A stretch of 64,000 bases of DNA from Methylobacterium nonmethylotrophicum (GCF_004745635.1 NZ_SRLB01000022.1:1-64000); one strand, 5' to 3'. Numbered from the stretch's first letter, positions 16,037 to 25,407 are shown. Program-made: numbers and translations. Notes: generated by a model not told the origin, from the sequence alone.

Positions 16037-16975
16037 TCAGCCCTGCTCGCGCGCGCGCCGGGCCTCGTAGGCCTTCAGATGCGTGTAGGCGATGGCGAGG
16101 TGGGGCCAGGCGCCGTCCGGCGCCGCCTGGCGGCCGCGGGCCAGGAGGTCGCCGACGATGTGGTCGGCCTCGATCCGTGCGGAGCGGGCGATGTCGCGCA
16201 GCATCGAGGCGGTGAAGCCCGAGCCCGCCGCCGTCAGGGTGCCGCGGCTGGTCTCGAGGAACTTCTCCCGCGGCGGGTGGCCGGCGCCCGCCGCGATGCC
16301 GCGGCACTCATCGAGGAGCCCCAGCATCACCTCGCGCCCGCCCGGCGCCGCCACGATGTCGCCGACGGTCGCCCGCATCAGGCAGGTGCCGCAGGCGAGC
16401 GTCGCCAGGAAGACCCACTTCTCCCACATCTCGAGCAGGATCCTGTCGCTCAGCCGCGCCGCGAAGCCCGCCCCCTCCATCACGGCGGCGACCCGGGCGA
16501 TGCGCTCCGAGCGCGTCCCGTCCCGCTCGCCGAAGGTGAGCGCGTGCAGGTCGCTCATCTGCACGATCGCACCCTCGGGCGAGAGCGTCGCCGCGATGGC
16601 GCAGGAGCCGCCGAGCACCCGCTCGGGCCCGAAGCGCGCATCGAGGGCGTCGAGATGCGCCATCCCGTTCAGGATCGGCAGCACCATCGTGCCGGGCCCG
16701 ACCGCCGGGGCGACGTCGTCGAGGGCGCCGGCGAGGTCGTAGGCCTTGCAGCTCAGGAGCACGAGGTCGAACGGCCCGGGGATCGTGCCCGCCGTCACGG
16801 TCGCGGGGGCATCGATGCGGAAATCCCCGAGCGGGCTTTTCACCGACAGGCCGCCTTCCGCGAGCCGCGCCGCCCGGGCCTCGCGGACCAGGAAGGTCAC
16901 GTCGCGCCCCGCCGCCGCGAGCCGGGCGCCGAAATACCCGCCGGTCGCGCCGGCCCCCACCACCAGCACACGCAT
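16037..16975 (-). CDS. panE: 2-dehydropantoate 2-reductase
   Basis: This 312-residue enzyme reduces ketopantoate to pantoate with NADPH in coenzyme A synthesis. It starts with the dinucleotide-binding motif VLVVGAGATGGYFGARLAAAG. Further family marks are LLSCKAYDL, ILNGMAHLD and a C-terminal helical domain with WEKWVFLATLACGT holding the catalytic lysine. A GGGAGG site precedes the ATG at 16975. Some ApbA/PanE-family members act on other 2-oxo acids, so the substrate is likely but not certain. It diverges from the ClC gene. Confidence 0.88.
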   Translation of the reverse strand: MRVLVVGAGATGGYFGARLAAAGRDVTFLVREARAARLAEGGLSVKSPLGDFRIDAPATVTAGTIPGPFDLVLLSCKAYDLAGALDDVAPAVGPGTMVLPILNGMAHLDALDARFGPERVLGGSCAIAATLSPEGAIVQMSDLHALTFGERDGTRSERIARVAAVMEGAGFAARLSDRILLEMWEKWVFLATLACGTCLMRATVGDIVAAPGGREVMLGLLDECRGIAAGAGHPPREKFLETSRGTLTAAGSGFTASMLRDIARSARIEADHIVGDLLARGRQAAPDGAWPHLAIAYTHLKAYEARRAREQG

Positions 16976-17100
16976 GCCGTCCTCCCGTGCCTGCCCTGTC
17001 CTGGCCGAGCTTCGCATTCCCGGCGGTTTCGTCCAAGGTGCCTGTCCTGGACGGGCGGGAGGCCAAGGTGCCCGTCCGTGACGGGCGGGGGGCTTTGCGG

Positions 17101-18426
17101 GTGCGGGGTATCGTGAGGCGGCTGCCCGGGTCGCGGGATCTCGTCGGCGTGTGGGTCCGGCGCGGGCTGTTCCTCGTCGGCGGCATCGCGGTCGGGGCCG
17201 CGGCGGTGCTGATGGCCGTCCTGGCGGATGCCGCGCAGGCGGGGTTCCGGGCGATCCTCGCCGTCTCGCCCCTGGCCGCCCTCGTCCTCACGCCCGTCGG
17301 CTTCGGGCTCGCGGCGCTCTTGGCCCGCACGGTCTTTCCGAACTCGCAAGGCAGCGGCATCCCGCAGGTGATCGCCGCCCGCGACATCGAGGATGCGGGG
17401 GCCCGCCACGGCCTGATCTCGCTGCGGGTCGCCGTCGGCAAGATCGTGGTGATGACGCTCGGGCTGTTCTGCGGCGCCTCGACCGGGCGCGAGGGGCCGA
17501 CCGTGCAGGTCGGCGCCGCCCTGATGGCGGCGGCCGGGCGGCTCGCGCCGGAGCGCCAGCGCGGCCTGCTCCTGGCCGGGGGCGCCGCCGGGGTGGCGGC
17601 GGCCTTCAACACGCCGCTCGCCGGCATCGTGTTCGGCATCGAGGAGCTGAGCCGCTCCTACGAGGCCAAGACCTCGAGCCTGATCCTCGGGGCGATCATC
17701 GCGGCGGGCCTGACCTCGCTCGCGCTGGTCGGCAACTACACCTATTTTGGCACCACCGCCGACACCCTGCCGCTCGGACGGGCCTGGGCCGTCGTGCCGG
17801 TCTGCGGCGTGCTCGGGGGGCTGTTCGGCGGGGCGTTCAGCCGCATCGTCATCGCGGTCGCCCGCGGCCTGCCCGGGATGGCGGGACGGGTCGTCACGGG
17901 CCGGCCGGTGCTGTTCGCGGCCCTGTGCGGCCTCGGCGTCGCCCTGTGCGGGCTTGCCACCGACGGCCACGTCCACGGCACCGGCTACGAGCAGGCCAAG
18001 GCCCTGCTGCACGGCACCGCCGACACCCATGCCTGGTTCGGGCCGGCGAAGTTCGTCGCCACCACCCTGTCGTCGATCAGCGGCATCCCGGGCGGGCTGT
18101 TCGCCCCGTCGCTGGCGGTCGGGGCGGGCCTCGGCGCGGAGATCGCCGGCCTGTTCGACGGGGTGCCGGTCGGCGCGGTGGTGCTGGTCGGGATGGTGGC
18201 CTACCTGACCGGCGTGCTGCAGGCGCCGATCACCTCGTTCGTCATCGTGTCGGAGATGACGGAGAACCACGCCCTGGTGATCCCCCTGATGGTCGCGGCG
18301 CTCATCGCCGACGCGACCTCGAAGCTGGTCTGCCCGGAGGGGCTCTACCACGCGCTCGCCGAGCCGATGGTCGCGCGCCTCGCCGGGCGCCCGGCCCGGG
18401 AGCCGGGCCTCAGCGGCCCGGCCTGA
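17101..18426 (+). CDS. ClC-family chloride channel/antiporter
   Basis: This roughly 441-residue membrane protein has ClC signatures in order: GSGIPQV (chloride-binding loop), GREGPTVQVGA with the gating glutamate, and GIPGGLFAPSLAVGAG. The selectivity-filter residues are intact, so it should conduct or exchange chloride. There is no CBS domain. The start is uncertain. GTG at 17101 or 17113 fits the family length, whereas an ATG at 16987 adds about 38 residues that translate an imperfect 30-bp duplication (about 17035-17095). It diverges from the ketopantoate reductase gene. Confidence 0.88.
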   Translation: MRGIVRRLPGSRDLVGVWVRRGLFLVGGIAVGAAAVLMAVLADAAQAGFRAILAVSPLAALVLTPVGFGLAALLARTVFPNSQGSGIPQVIAARDIEDAGARHGLISLRVAVGKIVVMTLGLFCGASTGREGPTVQVGAALMAAAGRLAPERQRGLLLAGGAAGVAAAFNTPLAGIVFGIEELSRSYEAKTSSLILGAIIAAGLTSLALVGNYTYFGTTADTLPLGRAWAVVPVCGVLGGLFGGAFSRIVIAVARGLPGMAGRVVTGRPVLFAALCGLGVALCGLATDGHVHGTGYEQAKALLHGTADTHAWFGPAKFVATTLSSISGIPGGLFAPSLAVGAGLGAEIAGLFDGVPVGAVVLVGMVAYLTGVLQAPITSFVIVSEMTENHALVIPLMVAALIADATSKLVCPEGLYHALAEPMVARLAGRPAREPGLSGPA

Positions 18427-18432
18427 GAATCG

Positions 18433-18567
18433 TCAGAGCGGCAGGATCCCGAACTGGGCGAGGCGGCTCTTGTGCTCGAGCCAGAGACGCAGCATCTCGG
18501 CGAGCAGGCCCGGCTTGGCGCGGGTGGCGGTGGGGCGGGTCGCGGTGATCGACGGGGAGGAGGCCAT
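18433..18567 (-). CDS. Very small hypothetical protein, 44 aa
   Basis: A 44-residue protein ending in a hydrophobic/charged helix (GLLAEMLRLWLEHKSRLAQF). It has an acceptable GGAG ribosome site and is preceded by a less GC-rich, promoter-like stretch (18590-18730). It converges with the ClC gene and ends 6 bp from it. Similar very small proteins are common in this group. No function is known. Confidence 0.5.
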   Translation of the reverse strand: MASSPSITATRPTATRAKPGLLAEMLRLWLEHKSRLAQFGILPL

Positions 18568-18772
18568 GGGTCCGGCTCCGAAGTTGGAGGTGAGTGGAAC
18601 TCTGTGGTTCCTGTCCCGGACAATGGCCCCTATGCTGCGACGCAACAATCGATGATCTCGCACTTGCGATATGCACACATCGCATGCAACCGGCGGAATT
18701 ATGCCGAAATGCCCACCATTCATGCATGATATGCCTAACTCGCGGGCCGCGTAAGGAATTCGGCGCCGCCGC

Positions 18773-20674
18773 TCAGGCATCGAGGGCAGTCCGGTCGACC
18801 TCGGTGGTGACCGTGCCGAGGATCCGGGCGCGGGCGTTCTCGAGGGTCTCGCAGGCCTCGGTCAGGGTGCGCAGCGGCGTGCGGCCCCACTCTGTCATCA
18901 GCACCACCCCGTCGAGGAGCGGCGCGAGCGCCAGGATGGCGGCCGAGCGGCCGACCGGCGGCAGGTCGACGATCACCACGTCGTAGGTGTCGCACAGGCT
19001 GGCCAGCAGCGCCTCCATGGCGGGCGAGCCGAGCCAGTGCGGCGAGGGCAGCGTCTCGGGGGCGAGCGGCAGCACGTCGCAACCCTCGGCCAGGGCGGTG
19101 ACGCAGGAGCGCCAGCTCTCGGCCGCCTTCCCCGGCCGGCCGCACAGGGCCGCGCCGATCCCCTCCTCCGCCGGTCTCGCGCGCAGCACCGGGTCGGCGG
19201 CGTCCGCGTCGATCACCAGGGCGCGCGAGCCGGAGGCGGCGTAGAGCCGGGCGAGCTCGACCGCCGCCAGGGCCTTGGTGCGCCCGCAGGTGCGCCCCGC
19301 CGCCGTGAGGCCGATGGTGCGCAAGGGCGCGGCGTGGCCGGCGGCGGCCAGCGACAGGCGGGTCCATTGCAGCCCGTCGGCCAGCCCGGCGCAGAGCCGC
19401 GCCTCGGCGCCGAGCCCGCGGCGGCGTGCGCCCCGCCGGCGCGGGATCCAGCCGAGGCAGTCCCGCCCGGTCGCGGCCCGGATCTGGCGCCGGGAGCGGG
19501 CGCGCCCGTCGAGGAGCAGGCCGGCGAGCCCCGCCATGACGAACAGGCCGGCACCCGCCGCCGCGCCGGCCGGCATCGTCAGCCGCAGGCCGGGATTGGA
19601 GCGGAACAGCGGCCGGGTCGCCGCGGTGATGACCCGGGAATCGGCCACCGGGGCGCTCTGGCGCTGCACCGCCTCGGCCAGCACGACGAGCAGGCTCTCG
19701 TAGACCTTGCGCGAGGTCTCGGCGGCGGATTCGAGCTCTTCCAGGGTGCCGGGCTCGTCGTCCGCAGGTGCGCGTGCGGCGGCCTGCTGGCCGCCCGTGA
19801 TCTGGGCTCCGGCGCTTCCGGCCGGTCCGTCGGGATCGTCGCGCCGGCCGCGCCGGATGCGGTAGTTGTGCGAGGCGCGGAATTCCTGCACGGCGCGGAT
19901 CGCCGCGTTCATCTGGGCCCGGAAGCGGTCGACGCGCTCGTTCAGCCAGTCGGTGGCGAAGCGCGACGCCTCGATGCGTGCCTCCCGCTTCTCGCGCAGG
20001 AACTGCTCCACCACGGCGTTGACGATGTCGGCCGCCTTCTGGGGATCGCGGGCCGAGAACGAGATGTCGAGGGCGTAGGCGAGGCCGGCGCGGCGCACGT
20101 CGAGGCGCGCCGCGAAGGTGTCGAGGAGCCGCCGCTCGGCCTCGAGGGCGCGGTCGGGCGTCTCGCCGTCGCCCGGGCCGGTCACGCCCCTGAAGGCGCC
20201 GCGGGCTTCATCCATCAGGACGGCCAGCCGCGCGGTCAGCCGCGCGGTCAGCCGCTCCTGGGCGGCGGTGAGCCAGGCCGGGAGCCGGGGCGGCGCCCCG
20301 CCGAATTCGAGGTCGCCCCGCAGCCCGAGCTTGTCGATCACCATCCGGGCGACCTTCTCGGAGCGCAGGATCGCGATCTGGTTGGCGATCTGGCCGGTGT
20401 CGATGGCGCGCGCGACGTCGCCGCCCGGCTCGGCGAAGAGCGGCGGCATCTTGGAATCGATCACGAGCTGCGCCCGGGCTGTGTAGACCGGCGCCGCCGT
20501 GAGCGCGTAGAGGGCGCCGAGCGCCGCCCCCGCCAGGGCGCAGGCGAGGATCCGGGCGCGGCGGCGGCGCAGGAACGCGAGGATGTCGCGGACCTCGAGC
20601 GTGCGCGTCTCCGGCGGGTCGTCCCTCAGGCGCGGGGCCAGGGACGCGTCGGTCCAGATCGGGTTGTTCAGCAA
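18773..20674 (-). CDS. Wzz/BY-kinase-like exopolysaccharide protein with degenerate P-loop
   Basis: This 633-residue protein has the polysaccharide co-polymerase layout: a Wzz domain with a first membrane span near residue 45 (ILACALAGAALGALYALTAA), a long periplasmic coiled coil, a second span near 380, and a C-terminal BY-kinase-like domain. The P-loop reads GRTCGRT (460-466), with Arg where the lysine belongs. Walker A' (LVIDADAAD) and Walker B (VVIVDLPP) remain, but there is no C-terminal tyrosine cluster. It may regulate chain length without kinase activity. TTG at 20674 is the best start. No glycosyltransferases adjoin. Confidence 0.8.
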   Translation of the reverse strand: MLNNPIWTDASLAPRLRDDPPETRTLEVRDILAFLRRRRARILACALAGAALGALYALTAAPVYTARAQLVIDSKMPPLFAEPGGDVARAIDTGQIANQIAILRSEKVARMVIDKLGLRGDLEFGGAPPRLPAWLTAAQERLTARLTARLAVLMDEARGAFRGVTGPGDGETPDRALEAERRLLDTFAARLDVRRAGLAYALDISFSARDPQKAADIVNAVVEQFLREKREARIEASRFATDWLNERVDRFRAQMNAAIRAVQEFRASHNYRIRRGRRDDPDGPAGSAGAQITGGQQAAARAPADDEPGTLEELESAAETSRKVYESLLVVLAEAVQRQSAPVADSRVITAATRPLFRSNPGLRLTMPAGAAAGAGLFVMAGLAGLLLDGRARSRRQIRAATGRDCLGWIPRRRGARRRGLGAEARLCAGLADGLQWTRLSLAAAGHAAPLRTIGLTAAGRTCGRTKALAAVELARLYAASGSRALVIDADAADPVLRARPAEEGIGAALCGRPGKAAESWRSCVTALAEGCDVLPLAPETLPSPHWLGSPAMEALLASLCDTYDVVIVDLPPVGRSAAILALAPLLDGVVLMTEWGRTPLRTLTEACETLENARARILGTVTTEVDRTALDA

Positions 20675-21127
20675 GATCGCGCTCTCTTCGGCTCGACCGC
20701 GGCGGGGGATCCGGGTTCGGCGGCTCCCCCGCGGGTGCTGGTGGCCGCCGCGGACGACGGCCCGGGTTCGGGAGACCCCGCGCGTCGTCCGTGACCCCGG
20801 TGTACGTCCGGCCGCGGCCGGGCCGGAACGCCACGGAACGGCGTAGGCGCGGGCCCGGTCCGCCCGGGCGGCGGAGGCGGGTGATGCCTCGATCGGCCAC
20901 CCCTCGTCCGTTCGGGCGTGGCGCCGGGCCGCGCAGGCGCCCCGCGTGGTGGATCGGCTCCGCAGGACGGCGTAGGGCGCGGTCGCCGCCCCCGCCCCGA
21001 CGAGGGGAGTCCGGCCCCGCCCGGCGCCCGAAAGCCGGTGCTGCGGTGCGGCCGGATCGCCGCCTAGGCTCCCGGCCGAGCCTCGCGACAGCCTCATGCC
21101 TCGCGACAGGTCCGGGAGCCCGCCCGC
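20675..21127. other. Intergenic region between divergent surface-polysaccharide genes
   Basis: No gene is supported. The region should contain the promoters of the Wzz-like gene (minus) and the hexapeptide-repeat acyltransferase gene (plus). Both strands carry long open frames only because GC content is extreme. No repeat or operator is evident. Confidence 0.5.
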
Positions 21128-21625
21128 ATGCCGATCACCGACGTGTCCCTCGAGGACGGCGCCCGCATCACCCATCCGGACCTCGTCGACCTCGCGGGCT
21201 GCCGCATCGGCGCCGACGCCCGGGTCGGGCCCTTCGTGCAGATCCGGCCGGGCAGCATCGTCGGCCCGCGCTGCAAGGTCTCCTCGCACAGCGCGCTCGG
21301 GCCCGGGGTCGCCCTCGGCGAGGGCGTGTTCGTCGGCCACGGGGTGGTGATCGGCGAGGCCGGGGCGGAAGCCTCAGGCCCGACTTCGATCGGGCGCCCG
21401 ACTTCGATCGGGCGCCCGACCCGCATCGGCGCCGGCGCCTCCCTGGGCTCCCGCGCCACGGTGCTGCCCGGCGTCACGGTCGGCCGCGGTGCGATGATCG
21501 GAGCCGGCGCGGTGGTGGCCGAGGACGTGCCGGACTTCGCCCTGGTGGTCGGCGTGCCCGGCCGGGTGATCGGCGACGTCCGCGACCGGGCGGCCGCGCA
21601 GGACTGCGCGCCGGAGCCCGCCTGA
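21128..21625 (+). CDS. Hexapeptide-repeat (left-handed beta-helix) acyltransferase-like protein
   Basis: This 165-residue protein is built of hexapeptide repeats (ITHPDLVDLAGCRIGADARV and onward, ending AEDVPDFALVVGVPGRVIG), the pattern of trimeric left-handed beta-helix acyltransferases such as sugar N- or O-acetyltransferases. An 18-bp exact duplication at 21379-21414 encodes two extra six-residue coils (PTSIGR repeated), so the helix may have grown by one turn. It lies divergent from the Wzz-like gene, suggesting a surface-sugar substrate, which is inference. Confidence 0.8.
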   Translation: MPITDVSLEDGARITHPDLVDLAGCRIGADARVGPFVQIRPGSIVGPRCKVSSHSALGPGVALGEGVFVGHGVVIGEAGAEASGPTSIGRPTSIGRPTRIGAGASLGSRATVLPGVTVGRGAMIGAGAVVAEDVPDFALVVGVPGRVIGDVRDRAAAQDCAPEPA

Positions 21626-21683
21626 GGACAGGCGACGCGCGATTCGCCTCACGCGTGAGGAGCGCGGCGCGGGACGACGAGGG

Positions 21684-21932
21684 TCATCCCCGCCCGCGCC
21701 CCGGCCCGGTCCCCTCGTCCCACACGCTCCAGCGAAACACCTCGGTGCCGGCGCCGTCGACGATGCGCACCGCCTCGGCCGCGGGCCCCGAGCGCTGGGG
21801 CACCCGGGCGCGGCGGAAGAGGCGCAAAGCCCGCTCGCGGGCGGCGTCGAGGCCGGCGGTGCGGACCGAGGCGCGCTGGACCGGCGCGTCCTCGGGGCCG
21901 ATGATCTCGATGTGGTAGGTCTCGCGCAGCAA
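21684..21932 (-). CDS. Small hypothetical protein, 82 aa
   Basis: No family is recognised. A TTG at 21932 starts a compact protein (LLRETYHIEIIGPEDAPVQR through EAVRIVDGAGTEVFRW) with an alternating beta-alpha-beta look. There is no ATG near the protein-like part, and the in-frame upstream sequence reads like antisense, so the TTG start is a best guess. It follows the SpeG-like gene, 73 bp downstream on the same strand. Confidence 0.55.
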   Translation of the reverse strand: MLRETYHIEIIGPEDAPVQRASVRTAGLDAARERALRLFRRARVPQRSGPAAEAVRIVDGAGTEVFRWSVWDEGTGPGRGRG

Positions 21933-22005
21933 GGCTCTGGGGGCTCCGGTCGGCCCCCTCAATAGGGGAGCCGGGCGGGCCCGCGCCAGGGGTGAGCCGC
22001 ACGAG

Positions 22006-22560
22006 TCAGGTCTTGAGCACCGGCTCGTTGACGTCGCCGCCGCCGCGCCGGGCGAGGTAGGCCGGCTGGAACATGCACATCCGCACCGCATCGCGGTACT
22101 TGCCGTTGACGAAGAACTCGTCGCGAAGGATGCCCTCGGTCTCGAAGCCGCAGGCCTCGTAGATGCTGATGGCGCGGCGGTTGTCCTTGTCGACGTGCAG
22201 GTAGAGCTTGTGGATGTTGAGCACCTTGAAGGCGTAGTCCATCGCGATCTGGGTCGCCCGCTTGGCGTAGCCGCGGCCCTGGAAGGCCGGATGGATCGCG
22301 ATCTGGAACTCGCAGGAGCGGTGCAGGTGGTTGATCTCGACGAGCTCCACCAGCCCGGCGCGCTCGTTCTCCGGCGTGGCGATGATGAAGCGCCGCTCGG
22401 TCTGGTTGTGGATGTTGCGCTCGTAGAGCTGCGCCAGCTCGGCGAAGGACTCGTAGGCCTCCTCGAACCAGTAGCGCATGATGCTGTCGTTGTTGTTCAA
22501 CTGGTGCACGAAGAGCAGGTCCTCGCGTTCCAGCGGTCGCAGCTTGATGGTCGGGGCCAT
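22006..22560 (-). CDS. speG: Spermidine N1-acetyltransferase
   Basis: This 184-residue GNAT enzyme is very close to E. coli SpeG along its whole length. Identical stretches include KLRPLEREDL, MRYWFEE, AGLVELVEIN and YKLYL-type segments, and the acetyl-CoA site is QGRGYAKRATQIAMDYAF. It transfers acetyl from acetyl-CoA to spermidine or spermine to limit polyamine toxicity. The start at 22560 matches the E. coli N-terminus. The allosteric-site and acetyl-CoA residues appear conserved. It is probably expressed alone or with the small gene downstream. Confidence 0.93.
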   Translation of the reverse strand: MAPTIKLRPLEREDLLFVHQLNNNDSIMRYWFEEAYESFAELAQLYERNIHNQTERRFIIATPENERAGLVELVEINHLHRSCEFQIAIHPAFQGRGYAKRATQIAMDYAFKVLNIHKLYLHVDKDNRRAISIYEACGFETEGILRDEFFVNGKYRDAVRMCMFQPAYLARRGGGDVNEPVLKT

Positions 22561-22594
22561 GATCGCTCGGATGTGCCGGCGGGAGGCCCGAACC

Positions 22595-22909
22595 CTACTC
22601 CTCCGGCGCCGCCCCGTCACCCGCCGACAGGGCCGCGACCGCGGCGGCGAGGCGGTCCCAGCCTTCCGCGAGGCGCGTGACCTCGGCGGTCAGCCGCTCG
22701 AGCGCGGCCGCGGCGTCCGCGCCCTCCGGGGTCGCCCGGGCCTCGGCGGAGATCGGGTTCTCGCGCAGGGCCGCGAGCTGGTTGCGCAGCTGGCCCCGCA
22801 GGGCGGCGAGGCGGCGCCGTCCGGCCTCTCCCGGCAGCGGCCCATCGGCCTCCGCCTCGGGCTGCGCGTCGTCCACCAGCCGCAGCCAGCTTCGTCCGGT
22901 CTCGGGCAT
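22595..22909 (-). CDS. Hypothetical coiled-coil protein, 104 aa
   Basis: A short, strongly helical protein with heptad-like patterns (LAALRGQLRNQLAALREN and ALERLTAEVTRLAEGWDR), suggesting a coiled coil. A GGAGG ribosome site six bases before the ATG at 22909 fixes the start. It lies 34 bp upstream of speG on the same strand. No family is recognised. Confidence 0.65.
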   Translation of the reverse strand: MPETGRSWLRLVDDAQPEAEADGPLPGEAGRRRLAALRGQLRNQLAALRENPISAEARATPEGADAAAALERLTAEVTRLAEGWDRLAAAVAALSAGDGAAPEE

Positions 22910-23157
22910 GGCAGCCTCCGTCATCCGGCGTCCCGTGCCGGGACGTGACGGGCGATGCTGCGCGCCAGGCACGAACAGATCGTTACCAAAATCTTGAGAA
23001 AGCCAGCCAAGCGCCGGTCCACAGGGGGACAAGTCGGACGGCCGGCGACACTTCACCTAACCGCAACGATCTTGACAGTACAGAGCGGCTTGGTCGTGCG
23101 CGAAAACCGCCACATTGCGGTGCCAGGCGTTCGGGCGGGCGAGGCAGGCGGGCGAGG

Positions 23158-24453
23158 ATGGAGCGGCGCGGGATGGGCGTGCGGGCGAGGACGATCCTGT
23201 GCGTGGCGGGCCTGCTCGCGGGGGCGGCGCCTGCGGCCTCCGCGCCGAAGCACCTTGCCCCGGTGCCGCCCGCCACCCTGGCCCTGATGGCGGCGCGCAA
23301 CACGGCGCCGTCGGCGCCGGTGCTGCTGCGGGCCTACAAGCAGGAATCCGAGATCGAGGTGTGGAAGCGGGCGGCGGACGGCCGCTTCGTCCACCTCAAG
23401 ACCTTCCCGATCTGCCGCTGGTCGGGCCAGCTCGGCCCCAAGACCCGGGCCGGCGACCGTCAGGTGCCGGAGGGGTTCTACTCGGTCGCGGCCCGGCAGC
23501 TGAACCCGAACTCGGCCTATTATCTCTCCTTCGACGTCGGCTATCCCAATGCCTACGACCGGGCGCATGGCGGCACCGGCTCGGCCCTGATGGTGCACGG
23601 CACCTGCTCCTCGGCCGGCTGCTTCGCCATGACCGACCGGCAGGTCGGCGAGATCTACGCGCTGGTGCGCGACGCGCTCGCCGGCGGGCAGGCGGCGTTC
23701 CAGTTCCAGGCCTTCCCGTTCCGGATGACCGCCCGCGCCCTGGCCCGCCACCGCACCGACCGGCACATCGCGTTCTGGCGCCAGCTCAAGGAGGGCTCGG
23801 ACCGGTTCGAGGCCACCGGCCGCGAGCCGCTGGTCGGCGTCGAGGGCGGGCGCTACGTCTTCGCGCCCTATCCCGATCCGGAGGTCGAGGCCCTGGCGCT
23901 GGCCCGCCGCACCGAGGAGGAGGCCCGCATCCAGGCCCTGGTGGCCGAGGGCACCGAGGCGGTGCGCACCACCTACGCCGATGGCGGCCAGCACCCGAGC
24001 TTCACCGCGATGCTCCGCCGCGCCGGCGCCTTCTCGGCCGCCGTGACCGGCGGCATCGCCGTGAGCGGCGGCGCGACCGGCGGCATCACGGTCACCGGCG
24101 GCCCGACCGTTGCGACCGCCACCGCCTACGCCACCCCTGCCGCCAGCCCGTTCGCGGCCTTCATCGTCCCGGCCGGCCTCGGCGAGGTCAGCCGGCCCGA
24201 GGCCCTGGCGCTCGCCGGCCGCGAGGTGGTGGTGATCCCGGCCCGCCGGCGCCCGGCGGCCCCGATCCATCCGGTGCAGGTCGCGGCGACCGAGGCCGCG
24301 GCGGCCTTCGTGCCGCTGCCGGCGATCGAGACCGAGCCCTCGCCGTTCTCGCGCCTGCGCCTCGCCGAGGAGCCCTCCCGCCTCACCCTCGCGGCCTCCC
24401 CCGAGCCGGCGAGGCCGCGCTTCCTGACGGCGCGCTTCGCGGCGCTGCCCTGA
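23158..24453 (+). CDS. Exported L,D-transpeptidase (YkuD-type)
   Basis: This roughly 431-residue protein has a signal peptide and an L,D-transpeptidase catalytic domain (about 55-185). The motif MVHGTCSSAGCFAMTD supplies His147 and the nucleophile Cys155 in the usual SxGC context. It belongs to the YafK-like subgroup (PEGFYSVAARQLNPNSAYYL). Such enzymes cross-link peptidoglycan or trim its links to lipoproteins. The C-terminal 170 residues are low-complexity (Ala/Gly/Pro/Thr-rich, with TGGIAVSGGATGG) and probably disordered. A second ATG at 23173 is possible. Confidence 0.86.
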   Translation: MERRGMGVRARTILCVAGLLAGAAPAASAPKHLAPVPPATLALMAARNTAPSAPVLLRAYKQESEIEVWKRAADGRFVHLKTFPICRWSGQLGPKTRAGDRQVPEGFYSVAARQLNPNSAYYLSFDVGYPNAYDRAHGGTGSALMVHGTCSSAGCFAMTDRQVGEIYALVRDALAGGQAAFQFQAFPFRMTARALARHRTDRHIAFWRQLKEGSDRFEATGREPLVGVEGGRYVFAPYPDPEVEALALARRTEEEARIQALVAEGTEAVRTTYADGGQHPSFTAMLRRAGAFSAAVTGGIAVSGGATGGITVTGGPTVATATAYATPAASPFAAFIVPAGLGEVSRPEALALAGREVVVIPARRRPAAPIHPVQVAATEAAAAFVPLPAIETEPSPFSRLRLAEEPSRLTLAASPEPARPRFLTARFAALP

Positions 24454-24594
24454 GGGGCTGCGGGGCCGTCGATCGGGCCGCCCCCGCCCCCGTCAGGCGA
24501 CGACGTCGCGACGATCGTGCGTCCGGGACGCGGTGCCGTCACGCTTCCTTAACCATGCCGACGGGATGATCCGCCTCTCGCGGGAGGCCGGCCG

Positions 24595-25407
24595 ATGCGC
24601 AGGATCGCCAGAACAGCCCTGTGCGGGTTCGCCCTCTCCGCCGCCTTGCTCCCGGGCGTCGGGCCGGCCTTCGCCGGTGGATGCGACGCGAAGGCGCTCG
24701 ACGTCCTGAAGGCCGCGTCGCCGGACGGCCACGCGATCTTCCGACAGGTCAAGGACAAGGCCTTCTTCCGCACCTGGCTCGATTGTCAGGACGCGCAGCT
24801 CGGCCTGCCGACGGCCGTGCACGAATCCGTCCACGTGATCACCGGCGACGACGATGCCTATCCGCTGATCGGGGGCGGGGCCGTGAAGCGGCCGCCCGAA
24901 GGCGGCACGCCGCTGGCGCCGGCCCGGATCGCGCGGCACTTCCGGCCGAGCCTCTTCGTGACCACCTATCTGCGCCCGGGGGGAGCGACGTCGGCGACGG
25001 AGTTCCGCTACCTGCTCGACGAGTTGAACGCCTACACGCACGACCTCGCCACCGCGATCGCGCTCGACGACCGGCGCGGTCCGGGCGCCCAGACGTCGCA
25101 TCGCGACGGTCTGGCCGCGCTCATGAGCTTCGTGGGGCTCTACGTCGAGGCCGCCGGGACCGACCCCGCCACCTGGACGGGACTCAACCGGCCGGAGACC
25201 AGGAACGCCGTCGCGGCCCTGTGGGACCAGGCGGAGCGCACGATGCTGGCCTCGTGCCGCATCCCGGACATCGGCAGCGAGGACAGGATGTTCCTCGGCA
25301 AGCTGTGCGCGGCCGGCCCGCAGGCGGCGCTCGCGCGCCTGCTCGGCCGGGCGCCGGTCTGCCCGAAGGCCTGCCTGGCCGCCGGGCTCACGGCGGCCGG
25401 TCCCTGA
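24595..25407 (+). CDS. Exported protein with an HExxH motif
   Basis: This 270-residue protein has a signal peptide (cleavage after AFA) and the motif HESVH at 76-80, the zinc-binding signature of many metallopeptidases. A downstream acidic stretch EFRYLLDELNAYTHDL could supply a third ligand. Six cysteines occur in the mature part. The family is not recognised, so protease activity is only a hypothesis from the motif. It is flanked by the L,D-transpeptidase gene on the same strand 140 bp upstream. Confidence 0.72.
   Translation: MRRIARTALCGFALSAALLPGVGPAFAGGCDAKALDVLKAASPDGHAIFRQVKDKAFFRTWLDCQDAQLGLPTAVHESVHVITGDDDAYPLIGGGAVKRPPEGGTPLAPARIARHFRPSLFVTTYLRPGGATSATEFRYLLDELNAYTHDLATAIALDDRRGPGAQTSHRDGLAALMSFVGLYVEAAGTDPATWTGLNRPETRNAVAALWDQAERTMLASCRIPDIGSEDRMFLGKLCAAGPQAALARLLGRAPVCPKACLAAGLTAAGP

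Noticed and set aside
20675..21127. A coding extension of the Wzz-like protein to an ATG at 21340
   Set aside because: The extra 222 codons are low-complexity, overlap the hexapeptide-repeat gene antisense, and precede the conserved N-terminus. The TTG at 20674 fits the family.
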